Part shown: positions 33,560 through 41,417 of the stretch, piece by piece
How positions within the stretch are numbered: position 1 is the first letter of the stretch
Layout of the letters: the number at the start of each line of letters is the position of its first letter
Assembly (NCBI GenBank): GCA_963832965.1
Contig: CAWHVW010000005.1
Coordinates: forward strand, 558,001-622,000
DNA from: CAWACP01 sp963832965
GTDB lineage: Bacteria > Acidobacteriota > Terriglobia > Bryobacterales > Bryobacteraceae
Direction of reading: 5' to 3'
DNA length: 64,000 nt
Program-made: the position numbers and the translations under genes
The notes under the pieces: generated by a model
The model's input: only the letters and a program-made list of their open reading frames with translations
What the model was told of the DNA's origin: nothing
Databases searched by the model: none

Positions 33560-34363
33560 GTGCCAGAATTAGGAGAAGTGCCATCGCCGCTGGACATCCA
33601 TATCGAGCAGTACGAGGGGCCGCTGGATCTGTTGCTGGACCTCATCCGCAAGCAACAGATCAACATTTACGATATCCCCATCGCCTCCATCACTTCCCAG
33701 TATCTGGAATACATGCAGCGCGCCATCGCCATGGACATCGAGCTCAGCTCGGAATTCGTGTATATGGCGGCCACCCTGATTCATATCAAATCGCGCATGC
33801 TGCTGCCGCGCGATCCCGAACTGGAGAAGATCTCGCCCGAGGAAGACCCGCGGCGGGAACTGGTGGACCGTTTGCTCGAACACGAGCGCTTCAAGAACGC
33901 GGCGGAAATGCTGCAACAGAAGCGCATGGTGGAAGAAGCGGTGTGGTCCAATCCGCGGATTGGCGAGTTTCTCTCCGAAGACGAGGCCCCGGCGCTGGCG
34001 GTGACGTTGTTCGATCTGGTGAGGACGTTTCAGCAGGTGCTGGAGCGCACCCGCAACCGTCCCACCTACGAGGTTGGCCGCGAGACGATTTCGGTCCCGG
34101 AAATGATACGCTACCTGTGCGGCGTGCTGAAGAGGCTGCCCGCCGGCAAAGCGCTGTCGGCGACGGATCTGTTCGAACAACAGCGCAGCCAGCGCGCCAT
34201 GATCTGCTTGTTTCTGGCCATCCTGGAACTGGTGAAAATGCAGTCCATCGCGCTGACACAGAACGACGCGTTTGGCGATATCGGCCTGGAGCGCACGGAG
34301 ACGTTCGACGAAACGTTCGGCTCCGCGGACGCGCTGGCGGCGATTGAGCAGGAATACAACTGA
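33560..34363 (+). CDS. scpA: segregation and condensation protein ScpA
   Basis: ScpA is the kleisin that bridges the Smc dimer heads and, with ScpB, organises and segregates the chromosome. The 267-residue protein has the N-terminal signature 'EQYEGPLDLLLDLIRKQQIN' and 'SEFVYMAATLIHIKSRMLLP', and a C-terminal winged helix ('MICLFLAILELVKMQSIALT'). The start is GTG 33560 or the in-frame GTG 33578; AGGAG lies between them and is too close to the second. It is followed after five bases by scpB, the usual operon. Confidence 0.96.
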   Translation: MPELGEVPSPLDIHIEQYEGPLDLLLDLIRKQQINIYDIPIASITSQYLEYMQRAIAMDIELSSEFVYMAATLIHIKSRMLLPRDPELEKISPEEDPRRELVDRLLEHERFKNAAEMLQQKRMVEEAVWSNPRIGEFLSEDEAPALAVTLFDLVRTFQQVLERTRNRPTYEVGRETISVPEMIRYLCGVLKRLPAGKALSATDLFEQQRSQRAMICLFLAILELVKMQSIALTQNDAFGDIGLERTETFDETFGSADALAAIEQEYN

Positions 34364-34368
34364 AGGAA

Positions 34369-35112
34369 ATGGAAGACATCGAAGTGAACACCCCGTCGGT
34401 CGAGGCGAGCGAACCCGCGGAGCGCGAGGCGACGGACGAATCGGAGATGGTCGCCGAGCAACTGCTCATCGTGGACGAAACCGCCGAGCCGGACATGGAA
34501 CGGGCCCGGCTTCGCGCCATCATCGAAGCGGTGGTCTTTGTGACGGACGAGCCGCTGACGCTGCAGCAGATCGCCGCGGCGCTGAACCACCCCATCGACA
34601 AGGTGCAGGGTGTCGTCGACGAACTGATCGCCGATTACAACCGGCCCGAGCGCGGCCTCAGCATTCGCGAAGTGGCGGGCGGGTATAAGATGACCACCCG
34701 GCCGGAGCACCACGAGGCGGTGCGGGCGTTCGTGCGCAACCTGAAGCCGCCGCTCAAGCTGTCGCTGCCCGCGCTGGAGACGCTGGCGGTGGTGGCCTAT
34801 AAACAGCCCATCACCGCGCCGGAGATCATGGAGATCCGCGGGGTGCAGGGCGCGGGCGTTCTGAAGACGCTGCTGGACCGCAAGCTGATTGCGGTGGCCG
34901 GCCGGAAGAACGTGGTGGGCAAACCCATCCTCTACAAGACCACGCGCGATTTTCTGATTCAGTTCGGCCTCAGCGACCTTGCCGAGCTGCCCACGCTGAA
35001 GGAGTTTGAAGAGCTGGGCAGGATGGCGCTGAGCGACGACACAGAGCCGGAGGCGTCGCGCGAGACTGTCGACGCCGTGACCATCGAAACCGCGTCTCCC
35101 GAGGAAGGCTGA
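34369..35112 (+). CDS. scpB: segregation and condensation protein ScpB
   Basis: ScpB forms the winged-helix dimer that binds the ScpA kleisin in the Smc-ScpAB condensin. The 247-residue protein has an acidic N-terminal extension of about 45 residues, then wHTH1 ('IIEAVVFVTDEPLTLQQIAA') and wHTH2 ('LETLAVVAYKQPITAPEIME', 'IRGVQGAGVLKTLLDRKLI'). The 'GRPxxY-T' end is present as 'VVGKPILYKTTRDFLIQFGL'. The C-terminal 35 residues are acidic and probably unstructured. It lies between scpA and rluB. Confidence 0.96.
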   Translation: MEDIEVNTPSVEASEPAEREATDESEMVAEQLLIVDETAEPDMERARLRAIIEAVVFVTDEPLTLQQIAAALNHPIDKVQGVVDELIADYNRPERGLSIREVAGGYKMTTRPEHHEAVRAFVRNLKPPLKLSLPALETLAVVAYKQPITAPEIMEIRGVQGAGVLKTLLDRKLIAVAGRKNVVGKPILYKTTRDFLIQFGLSDLAELPTLKEFEELGRMALSDDTEPEASRETVDAVTIETASPEEG

Positions 35113-35120
35113 GTCCGTTC

Positions 35121-35852
35121 ATGGCCGAGCAGAGGCTGCAGAAGCTGCTGGCGCACGCCGGTGTCACCAGCCGGCGCAAGGCCGAGCAGCTTATGGTGGA
35201 AGGGCGCGTCACCGTGAACGGCAAAATGGTGACCGAGCTGGGGACCAAGGCGGACCCGGCGCGCGACCACATCAAGGTGGACGGGAAGCTGGTCCGCTTC
35301 TCCAACCGGCTGGTCTACCTGGTGCTGAATAAGCCCACCGGCTACGTCACCACGGCCAGCGATCCGGAGGGCCGGCCCACCGTGCTCGACCTCATGAAGG
35401 GCGTGAAAGAGCGCGTGTATCCGGTGGGCCGCCTCGACTATCACAGCGAAGGGGTGCTGCTGCTGACCAACGACGGGGAGTTCGCCAACCGCATCACGTC
35501 GGCGAAGAACCACGTTGTTAAGACTTACGTGGTGAAGGTGACGGGGACGCTGACCGCGGAACAGGAAACATGGTTCCGGGACGGGATCATGCTGGACGGA
35601 AAGCGCACCGCACCCGCCGGGTTAAAACTGATTCGCCGCGCCGCCAACCCCTGGTACGAGGTGAAGCTGACGGAGGGGCGGCAGAACCAGATCCGGCTGA
35701 TGTTCCGGTATTTCGGGACGATGGTGGAGAAGCTGCGGCGGGTGAAGATCGGGTTTCTGGAACTGGGGCCGATAAAATCGGGCGAGTACCGGCCGCTCAC
35801 GCCGGGTGAAGTGACGCGCTTCCGCAAGGTGCTGCATCTGGACGAAGAGTAG
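35121..35852 (+). CDS. rluB: 23S rRNA pseudouridine synthase of the RluB family
   Basis: The enzyme modifies a uridine in 23S rRNA helix 89 (U2605 in E. coli numbering for RluB). The 243-residue protein has an N-terminal S4 RNA-binding domain ('RLQKLLAHAGVTSRRKAEQL', 'GRVTVNGKMVTELG') and an RsuA/RluB catalytic domain with the Asp in 'VYPVGRLDYHSEGVLLLTND'. Substrate-binding 'EGRQNQIRLMFRYFG' is intact. Third gene of scpA-scpB-rluB, a conserved arrangement in many bacteria. RluE/F types are less likely, given the length and context. Confidence 0.93.
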   Translation: MAEQRLQKLLAHAGVTSRRKAEQLMVEGRVTVNGKMVTELGTKADPARDHIKVDGKLVRFSNRLVYLVLNKPTGYVTTASDPEGRPTVLDLMKGVKERVYPVGRLDYHSEGVLLLTNDGEFANRITSAKNHVVKTYVVKVTGTLTAEQETWFRDGIMLDGKRTAPAGLKLIRRAANPWYEVKLTEGRQNQIRLMFRYFGTMVEKLRRVKIGFLELGPIKSGEYRPLTPGEVTRFRKVLHLDEE

Positions 35853-35863
35853 GAATCGGGGAT

Positions 35864-35886
35864 ACGCGGCGAGAGCCGCGTTTGTC
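35864..35886 (+). terminator. hairpin after rluB
   Basis: ACGCGGC-GAGA-GCCGCGT followed by TTGTC. The perfect 7-base arms and GNRA-like loop lie 11 bases after the rluB stop and probably end the scpA-scpB-rluB transcript. Confidence 0.55.
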
Positions 35887-35967
35887 CGGTTGCCGAGGAA
35901 CGCGGCTGACGCATCGTGTTCATGTGGTTCACGACCCTTCACTTATTTACGTGATACACTAGATTCT

Positions 35968-36213
35968 GTGAAAAGGCACAAGAACGTCACCCTGAGCCTG
36001 CCGGAGCCCCTTCTGCGAAGGTTCCGCGTTCACGCCGCCGCGCGAAACGAGTCCATGACCAGTGTGATGGCGGAAGCGATCCGTGCTCTTATCGAGCGGG
36101 ATGAGCAGACCGCGACGATGAACCGCCGCTTCCTGGAGCGGATCCGCACCGCTCCAGACCGGGGCACTGGCGGGGCGATCCGCTGGAGCAGGGAAGAGCT
36201 GCATGAGCGTTGA
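35968..36213 (+). CDS. ribbon-helix-helix antitoxin (VapB-type)
   Basis: This 81-residue protein starts at GTG 35968. 'KNVTLSLPEPLLRRFRVHAA' is the ribbon strand and first helix of a CopG-like DNA-binding antitoxin, and 'ESMTSVMAEAIRALIERDEQ' the second helix. The C-terminal half, with 'GAIRWSREELHER', would wrap the toxin. It overlaps the PIN-toxin start by 11 bases, the usual antitoxin-first order, and should autorepress its own promoter with the toxin. Confidence 0.85.
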   Translation: MKRHKNVTLSLPEPLLRRFRVHAAARNESMTSVMAEAIRALIERDEQTATMNRRFLERIRTAPDRGTGGAIRWSREELHER

Positions 36214-36613
36214 GTTTGTCGACACAAACATCCTCATCTACGCTCACACCGGGGGCGCAGGCAGCAAGCATGAGAAGTCCGTCGCGCTCTTGACGCGGCT
36301 GGTGGAGGAAGCGACGGGTGCATTGAGCGTACAGGTGCTCACCGAATTCTACTCAGCCGCGACGAAAAAGCTGGGAATGAAGAGTCAGGAAGCCGAAGAG
36401 GTGATTGCCGACATGCGCGCATGGACCATTCATCGGCCGGGGCATGACGACGTTTTGCGATCCGCGCGCTTGCAACGCCGATACAAGATCGCGTGGTGGG
36501 ACGCGCTCATCGTTAACAGCGCGCAGGAGCTGGGCTGCTCGATTCTCTGGAGCGAGGATCTGGCCGGCCGGCAGCGGTACGGACCGGTAACGGTCCGCAA
36601 TCCTTTCGTTTGA
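36203..36613 (+). CDS. PIN-domain ribonuclease toxin (VapC-type)
   Basis: This 136-residue PIN nuclease carries the four acidic residues: Asp in 'FVDTNILIYAH', Glu in 'LTEFYSAA', Asp in 'WWDALIVNSA' and Asp in 'LWSEDLAGRQ'. Toxins of this type cut tRNA or rRNA when released from the antitoxin. The gene is intact. It converges on the response-regulator gene with two bases between stops. Confidence 0.9.
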   Translation: MSVEFVDTNILIYAHTGGAGSKHEKSVALLTRLVEEATGALSVQVLTEFYSAATKKLGMKSQEAEEVIADMRAWTIHRPGHDDVLRSARLQRRYKIAWWDALIVNSAQELGCSILWSEDLAGRQRYGPVTVRNPFV

Positions 36614-36615
36614 AA

Positions 36616-37281
36616 TCAGGCCGTATCGGTGGTGAGCCAGTCCTGGGAATGGTGTTCCAGCGCTATGCGCACCAACTGGCTGCGGGTGCGCACGCCGGTT
36701 TTGTCGAAAAGCTGCTGCATCACCGCCTTCACTGAGCTTTCGGAGATTTGCAGCCGGCCGGCGATTTCCTTGTTGGTCAGCCCTTCGAACACTCCCTTGA
36801 GCACGGCGCGCTCGCGGGCGTTGAGCGGCTGGGCGGTGCGGTGTTCCTCGGTACGGCCGCTGGCGCCGGCCACCAGTGAGCGCACCGCCCGCGAATCCAG
36901 CCAGGTCTCACCGCTGCGCACCTTGTAGATGGCTTCCACCAGTTGCGCGGGCGGGCTGTGCTTGAGGAAGATGCCGGAGGCGCCGCTCTCCAGCGCCCGC
37001 AGGGTATCGGCGTCGCTCATCCCGGCGGTCACCATCAGGATGTGCCCTTCAAATCCACGGCGCCTGGCCTCGTCCAGAAACAGCGTTCCCTGCTCTTCGC
37101 CGAGGTCGTAATCGAGGAGCACGATATCGATTCGCGCGGCTGCGATGGCGGCGAGGGCGGCGGAGGCGGTGTCGCAGCTTGCGACGATGCGCAGCTCAGA
37201 TTCGGCTTCCAGCAGCCGGCTGAGGCTCTCCCGAAACAGGCTGTGGTCGTCTACCAGCAGGATTCGAATTTCCCGTGCCAT
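36616..37281 (-). CDS. NarL/LuxR-type response regulator
   Basis: This 221-residue protein has a receiver domain at 1-120: acidic pair 'LLVDDHSLFRESL', phospho-acceptor Asp in 'IDIVLLDYDLGEEQG', Thr in 'ILMVTAGMSD' and Lys in 'GIFLKHSPPAQL'. The C-terminal LuxR-type helix-turn-helix is at about 150-210 ('LNARERAVLKGVFEGLTNKE' and 'IAGRLQISESSVKAVMQQLF'). It overlaps the end of the histidine kinase gene by 86 bases, so the pair is co-transcribed and probably cognate. The output genes are unknown. Confidence 0.93.
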   Translation of the reverse strand: MAREIRILLVDDHSLFRESLSRLLEAESELRIVASCDTASAALAAIAAARIDIVLLDYDLGEEQGTLFLDEARRRGFEGHILMVTAGMSDADTLRALESGASGIFLKHSPPAQLVEAIYKVRSGETWLDSRAVRSLVAGASGRTEEHRTAQPLNARERAVLKGVFEGLTNKEIAGRLQISESSVKAVMQQLFDKTGVRTRSQLVRIALEHHSQDWLTTDTA

Positions 37282-38677
37282 GGTCGCTGTTCTCCGCGCC
37301 GGAGGGCGCTGGCGACAACTCTACAACAAAAACCGACCCGTGTGGATCGGGCTCATAGCGAAGGTCGCCGCGAAAGGATCGCATGAAGGCGCGCGAGAGA
37401 TACAAGCCGAGTCCGCTGGCTTTGGCCTGTTGCTGAAAGGGGCGGAACAGCAGATCGGGATGGGCCACGCCGCCGCCGGTGTCGCGAATGCGCACCAGCA
37501 CGCGCTGGTTTTCCGCGCTCGCGCTGAGAGCCAGCTCGCGCCGCGTCTGAGTCAGCAGGGCGCGCTCGCTGTTTTTGGCGAGGTTGAGGAAGACCTGCAT
37601 GAGGCTTTGGCGGTCCGCCCACACGGGCGGAAGATCCTGCCCGGTCTCCCAGCGAACGGAGATTCCGTTTTCGCGCAGGGACGGTTCAATGACGATGCGC
37701 AATTCGTCCATCAGGGCGGCCAGATCCACCGCCGCGGCCTGATTGGCGGTTTGCCGCAGTTCCATGGCGGCAATTTTCTCGAGGCCTCCGATGAGCGTGC
37801 CCAGAGCTTCAAAATCCTGGTTGCCGGCCAGAGCGCCGCTGCGCGCGAGATTGGCGTGAACCACCGCGATGGCGCCGCAAACGTTGCGAATTTCGTGGGA
37901 CACGGCGCCCACCAGGATGCGCGAGCCGGTGAGCAACTGATGCAGCCCGATCTCCTCCCGGGTGCGCAGATCTTCGGACGCGTCCACCACCATGGCCGCC
38001 AGGCGCGATCCGGCGCTGGTGCGGTATGTGGAGAACCAGACGTCGGCGAGAAAAACTTCGCCGTCCTGCCGCCGGCCGCGGCACTGCATCACCGTGCGGA
38101 AAGACCCGCGATGACGATCCGGGCTGGGAACACTCACCAGCGCGGGAATAAAGTCGCCGATGGAACGGCCCGGAAGCGCGTCCGGTTCAAGGGCCAGCAG
38201 CCGGTGCGCCGCGTTATTGGCCAGCAGCACGCGGCCGTCCGAATCGGTGGTGAGAATGGCCGCGGGACTGCTTTCCACCAGCACTTTGAGTTGTTCCTCG
38301 GCTTCGCGCCGAGCCTCGCTTTCGGACTCGATCAGATGAAGGTGCTCAGCTTCGAGGCGGCGGCTGCGGGCGACCTCGCGCGAGAACATCCCGGTGATGA
38401 AGAAGGCCGCGAACACCAGGATGTTGCGCGGTATACCGGTTTCCTGGAACCATCGCTCGCTGCCGAAGGCTTCGGTGAAGACGGTACACAGGCCGGCCAC
38501 GGCGGCGATCTGCCAGCGGTTCAATACGCCGCCCACCAGCAACATGGGCAGCAGATAGAGGAAGCCGAGCTGAATGGGGTCGACGATGCGCCAGTCCGCG
38601 AATGCGACGACGGCGATGATCAGACCGGCGCGAGTCAGAACAGCCGTGCGGCTGCCGCGAAGTAAGTAAGACAACAT
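37196..38677 (-). CDS. membrane PAS histidine kinase
   Basis: This 493-residue kinase has four hydrophobic segments in residues 12-100 ('AGLIIAVVAFADW', 'LGFLYLLPMLLVGGVLN' and so on) with little periplasmic sequence, then a PAS domain (about 128-245, 'VESSPAAILTTDSDGRVLLA'). The HisKA box 'GAVSHEIRNVCGAIAVVHA' has the phosphorylated His, and the ATPase has N-box 'FLNLAKNSERAL', G1 'DTGGGVAHPDLLF' and G2 'GLGLYLSRAFMRS'. All catalytic motifs are intact. The signal is probably sensed within the membrane or by PAS. The last 28 codons overlap the response regulator. Confidence 0.92.
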   Translation of the reverse strand: MLSYLLRGSRTAVLTRAGLIIAVVAFADWRIVDPIQLGFLYLLPMLLVGGVLNRWQIAAVAGLCTVFTEAFGSERWFQETGIPRNILVFAAFFITGMFSREVARSRRLEAEHLHLIESESEARREAEEQLKVLVESSPAAILTTDSDGRVLLANNAAHRLLALEPDALPGRSIGDFIPALVSVPSPDRHRGSFRTVMQCRGRRQDGEVFLADVWFSTYRTSAGSRLAAMVVDASEDLRTREEIGLHQLLTGSRILVGAVSHEIRNVCGAIAVVHANLARSGALAGNQDFEALGTLIGGLEKIAAMELRQTANQAAAVDLAALMDELRIVIEPSLRENGISVRWETGQDLPPVWADRQSLMQVFLNLAKNSERALLTQTRRELALSASAENQRVLVRIRDTGGGVAHPDLLFRPFQQQAKASGLGLYLSRAFMRSFRGDLRYEPDPHGSVFVVELSPAPSGAENSDHGTGNSNPAGRRPQPVSGEPQPAAGSRI

Positions 38678-38829
38678 GAAGTCGCCGTATGCCTGTTTTA
38701 CATTCTAGTTCGGAGGTGTGACGTAACTGCAACAAATGACCGGAAGATTTTCAATCCCTATCTGAAGATATGGCCAAAAGATAGTGGTGTCCGAAGGGGG
38801 CAGGCAGCTACGGTAGAAGGTTGAGTTCC

Positions 38830-40092
38830 GTGTGCTCGAGAACGTGTGCGTTGCTGCTGGCGGCTGGCATGGCGCCAGCATTGTTGGCCCAGCAGGCTCT
38901 TACGTGGCCTCAGATTAAGGACAAATTCGAAGCGGAGAATCCGGAGTTGCGGGCGGGGAAGATTAACATCGACGAGTCGAAGGCGGAAGAGATCACCGCA
39001 TACCTGCGTCCCAACCCGGATTTCACGTTGTCGACCGACGGAACGCAGCTCACGCCGTACCGGGGGGTCTGGCGTCCGTTTTCCGGTACTCAGTTCTCGC
39101 CCGCGATTAGTTATCTGCACGAGCGCGCTTTCAAACGCGAGCTCCGTCTGGAGAGCGCGCAAAAGGGTACCTTAATCGCCGAATCCCAGCAGGCCGATTT
39201 GGAGCGCAACCTGCTGTTCGACTTGCGCGGCGCGTTCGTGCAGGCGTTGCAGGCGAAGGCCGTACTGGCGCTTGCGCGAGAGAATCTGGAATACTACGAC
39301 AAGCTATTGGGCGTGAGCCGCGACCGCTATGAGGCGGGAGACATCGCTCAAGTGGATCTCGACCGGCTGGAACTGCAGCGGGTGCAGTACGAATCCGACG
39401 TGCAGACCGCTCAGGTGAGCCTGCGCACGGCGAAGATCCAGCTTCTGATGCTGTTGAACGACCGCACGCCCGTCGAACAGTTCGATGTCGCCGGTCCGTT
39501 CGACTTTCCGGAGGAACTCTCTGGCAAGGAGGAGTTCCGGGCCATGGCCCTCGACGCGAGGCCGGACCTGAAGGCGGCGCTGGAGGCGGTGGACAAAGCG
39601 CAAACCGACCATCGGCTGGCGGTTGCAAATGGCTCGACCGATCCTACCCTCAGCGCCTGGTGGACGCACAATCCTTCGTTTAATAACCCATACGACGAGA
39701 ACACCATTGGCGCCAGCGTCTCCATCCCTCTGCGGGTTTTCGACCGCAACCAGGGCGAGAAGCTGCGCACGCAACTGGACATCGCGCGCAATGAACGGCT
39801 GCGCGACGCCACGCGCGCACAGGTGTTCAACGACGTGGATTCCGCCTGGGAGATGTTGAGCGGCAATCTGACGCTGTTGCGTCCGTATAAGACGAAATAC
39901 TTGCAGCAGGCGGTGCGCGTGCGCGACACGGTTTCGTTCTCTTACCAGCACGGCGGCGCGTCCCTGCTCGATTTTCTGCAGGCCCAGCAGGACTACCGGA
40001 GCATTCAACTGAGTTATCTGAACCTGATCGGTTCGTATCTGACCGCCGCGAGTCAATTGAATCTCGCGGTGGGCCGCGAGGCTATCCAATGA
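38830..40092 (+). CDS. TolC-family outer-membrane efflux protein
   Basis: This outer-membrane channel of a tripartite exporter has about 420 residues. GTG 38830 is nine bases after AGAAGG and is preferred; TTG 38821 is also in frame. 'CALLLAAGMAPALLAQ' is a signal peptide. Two long alpha-helical barrel segments with repeat character follow ('DLRGAFVQALQAKAVLALAR', 'YEAGDIAQVDLDRLELQRVQ' and later 'SFSYQHGGASLLDFLQAQQD'). This is the CusC/CzcC-like outer-membrane factor arrangement. It opens the efflux operon, and its last codons are duplicated downstream (see 40070-40304). Confidence 0.88.
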   Translation: MCSRTCALLLAAGMAPALLAQQALTWPQIKDKFEAENPELRAGKINIDESKAEEITAYLRPNPDFTLSTDGTQLTPYRGVWRPFSGTQFSPAISYLHERAFKRELRLESAQKGTLIAESQQADLERNLLFDLRGAFVQALQAKAVLALARENLEYYDKLLGVSRDRYEAGDIAQVDLDRLELQRVQYESDVQTAQVSLRTAKIQLLMLLNDRTPVEQFDVAGPFDFPEELSGKEEFRAMALDARPDLKAALEAVDKAQTDHRLAVANGSTDPTLSAWWTHNPSFNNPYDENTIGASVSIPLRVFDRNQGEKLRTQLDIARNERLRDATRAQVFNDVDSAWEMLSGNLTLLRPYKTKYLQQAVRVRDTVSFSYQHGGASLLDFLQAQQDYRSIQLSYLNLIGSYLTAASQLNLAVGREAIQ

Positions 40093-40122
40093 AAAATGCA
40101 GTGAATGGCCCTGGGGACGGAA

Positions 40123-40145
40123 GGCAGGGCATGGCCCTGCCCCAC
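40123..40145 (+). repeat. REP-like palindrome, copy 3
   Basis: GGCAGGGC-ATG-GCCCTGCC-CCAC, the same sequence and orientation as copy 1. It lies in the first unit of the tandem duplication, in a reading frame that would be N-terminal to the adaptor. Confidence 0.85.
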
Positions 40146-40217
40146 GGTGCGAAGATTCCGGGGTGTGTGAGAACAAGGCAGCAAGTTATCGGGACCGTTG
40201 GGCCGCGAGGCTATCCA

Positions 40218-41417
40218 ATGAAAAATGCAGTGAACGGCCCTGGGGACGGAAGGCAGGGCATGGCCCTGCCCCACTTGAGGACAAGGCAGCACGTTATCGG
40301 GACCGCATTGTGCCTGGCGCTTTGCGCCGTTCTGTCCGGGTGCGGCGGCGAGGGGAAGGCGGACACGGCCGCCGAAGCGCCCCCGGCCACAACCGTGGAG
40401 CACGAATCCGACGCCGGTCTGGTGAAAGTGGATCACCCCGAGCAGTTTCCGCTGGCCACGGCCGGCGCTTATGACGCCGCGCCGCTGTTGAATGTCACGG
40501 GAGCGGTAAACCCCGACGTGTCGCGGCAGATTCCGGTGATCTCGCTGGCGTCCGGGCGCGTCGTGGAAATCCAGGCGCGCCTCGGTGACACGGTGCGGAA
40601 AGGCCAGTTGCTGATGCGCGTGCAAAGCAACGACATCGCACAGGCGTTCTCGGACTATCGCCAGGCGGTGGCCGACGAGACACTGGCGAAGGCGCAACTG
40701 GATCGCTCGCAGATTCTGTTCGGCAAGGGCGCCATCGCGCAGAAGGACCTGGAAGTGGCCCAAGACGCCGACGACAAGGCGAAGGTGACGACGCAAACGG
40801 CCGTCGAGCACCTGCGCGTGCTGGGCGCGGACATCAATCATCCCAGCGCGCTGGTGGACATCTTTGCGCCCGCGTCCGGTGTGATCACGGAGCAGAACGT
40901 CACCGCGTCGGCCGGCGTCAAGACGCTGGATAACTCGCCGAACCTGTTCACCATTACCGATTTGTCCAACGTCTGGATCCTTTGCGACGTGTACGAAAAT
41001 GATTTGCCGTACGTGCGTCCGGGCGAGTTCGCGGACATCCATCTGAACGCCTATCCGGACCTGACCCTCAAGGGGCGAATCGCGAACATCGGGCCCATTC
41101 TCGACCCCAACATCCGCACCGCCAAGGTCAGGCTGGAAGTCAGCAATCCGGGAATGCTGCGGCTGGGCATGTTCGCCACGGCTACCTTTCACGGGATGAA
41201 GAAAGAGACCCATGCAACGGTGCCGGCGAACGCGGTGCTGCATCTGCACGATCGCGACTGGGTCTACACGCCCGCCGGGAATGCGCGGTATCAACGAGTG
41301 GAAGTGGCGGGCGGGGCGATGCTGGCGGGCAATCTGCAGGAGATTCTCTCGGGGCTCCAGCCGGGCCAGCAGGTTGTGTCCAACGCTCTGGAGCTGCAGA
41401 ACACGGTCGAGCAATAA
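40218..41417 (+). CDS. RND efflux periplasmic adaptor lipoprotein (CusB/CzcB-like)
   Basis: From ATG 40218 the protein has 399 residues. It has an odd N-terminal leader 'MKNAVNGPGDGRQGMALPH' partly encoded by a REP-like palindrome, then a lipoprotein signal 'HVIGTALCLALCAVLSGC' with the lipidated Cys at 42. The HlyD/CusB architecture follows: barrel-sandwich 'VISLASGRVVEIQARLGDTV', helical hairpin 'AQLDRSQILFGKGAIAQKDL', lipoyl strand 'VDIFAPASGVITEQNVTASA' and beta-barrel 'ILCDVYENDLPYVRPGEFAD'. It links the inner-membrane pump to the TolC channel. The ATG at 40089 also starts an open frame, but it puts the signal sequence too far in. It is followed by the RND pump with a one-base TAATG overlap. 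Confidence 0.86.
   Translation: MKNAVNGPGDGRQGMALPHLRTRQHVIGTALCLALCAVLSGCGGEGKADTAAEAPPATTVEHESDAGLVKVDHPEQFPLATAGAYDAAPLLNVTGAVNPDVSRQIPVISLASGRVVEIQARLGDTVRKGQLLMRVQSNDIAQAFSDYRQAVADETLAKAQLDRSQILFGKGAIAQKDLEVAQDADDKAKVTTQTAVEHLRVLGADINHPSALVDIFAPASGVITEQNVTASAGVKTLDNSPNLFTITDLSNVWILCDVYENDLPYVRPGEFADIHLNAYPDLTLKGRIANIGPILDPNIRTAKVRLEVSNPGMLRLGMFATATFHGMKKETHATVPANAVLHLHDRDWVYTPAGNARYQRVEVAGGAMLAGNLQEILSGLQPGQQVVSNALELQNTVEQ
40252..40274 (+). repeat. REP-like palindrome, copy 4
   Basis: The second unit of the tandem duplication, identical to copy 3. It is translated as 'GRQGMALPH' in the N-terminal leader of the adaptor lipoprotein. Confidence 0.85.

Larger units (their letters stand above)
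40070..40304 (+). repeat. imperfect tandem duplication at the tolC/adaptor junction
   Basis: Positions 40070-40145 and 40199-40274 are the same 76 bases with one mismatch (T/C), offset by exactly 129 bases. Each includes the end of the TolC-family gene, an ATGAAAAATGCAG start region and a REP-like palindrome. Downstream, the related stretch 'ACAAGGCAGCANGTTATCGG' continues in both, but the first copy has about 25 extra bases. The offset is a multiple of three, so the frame of the adaptor stays open. Confidence 0.9.

Noticed and set aside
35925..35960. Promoter and operator dyad upstream of the VapB-type gene
   Set aside because: TACACT is present, but no -35 at acceptable spacing and no clean dyad could be supported.
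40089..40217. First ATG of the adaptor frame as the true start
   Set aside because: It would place the lipoprotein signal sequence about 70 residues inside the protein; the second ATG (40218) is more sensible, though not proven.
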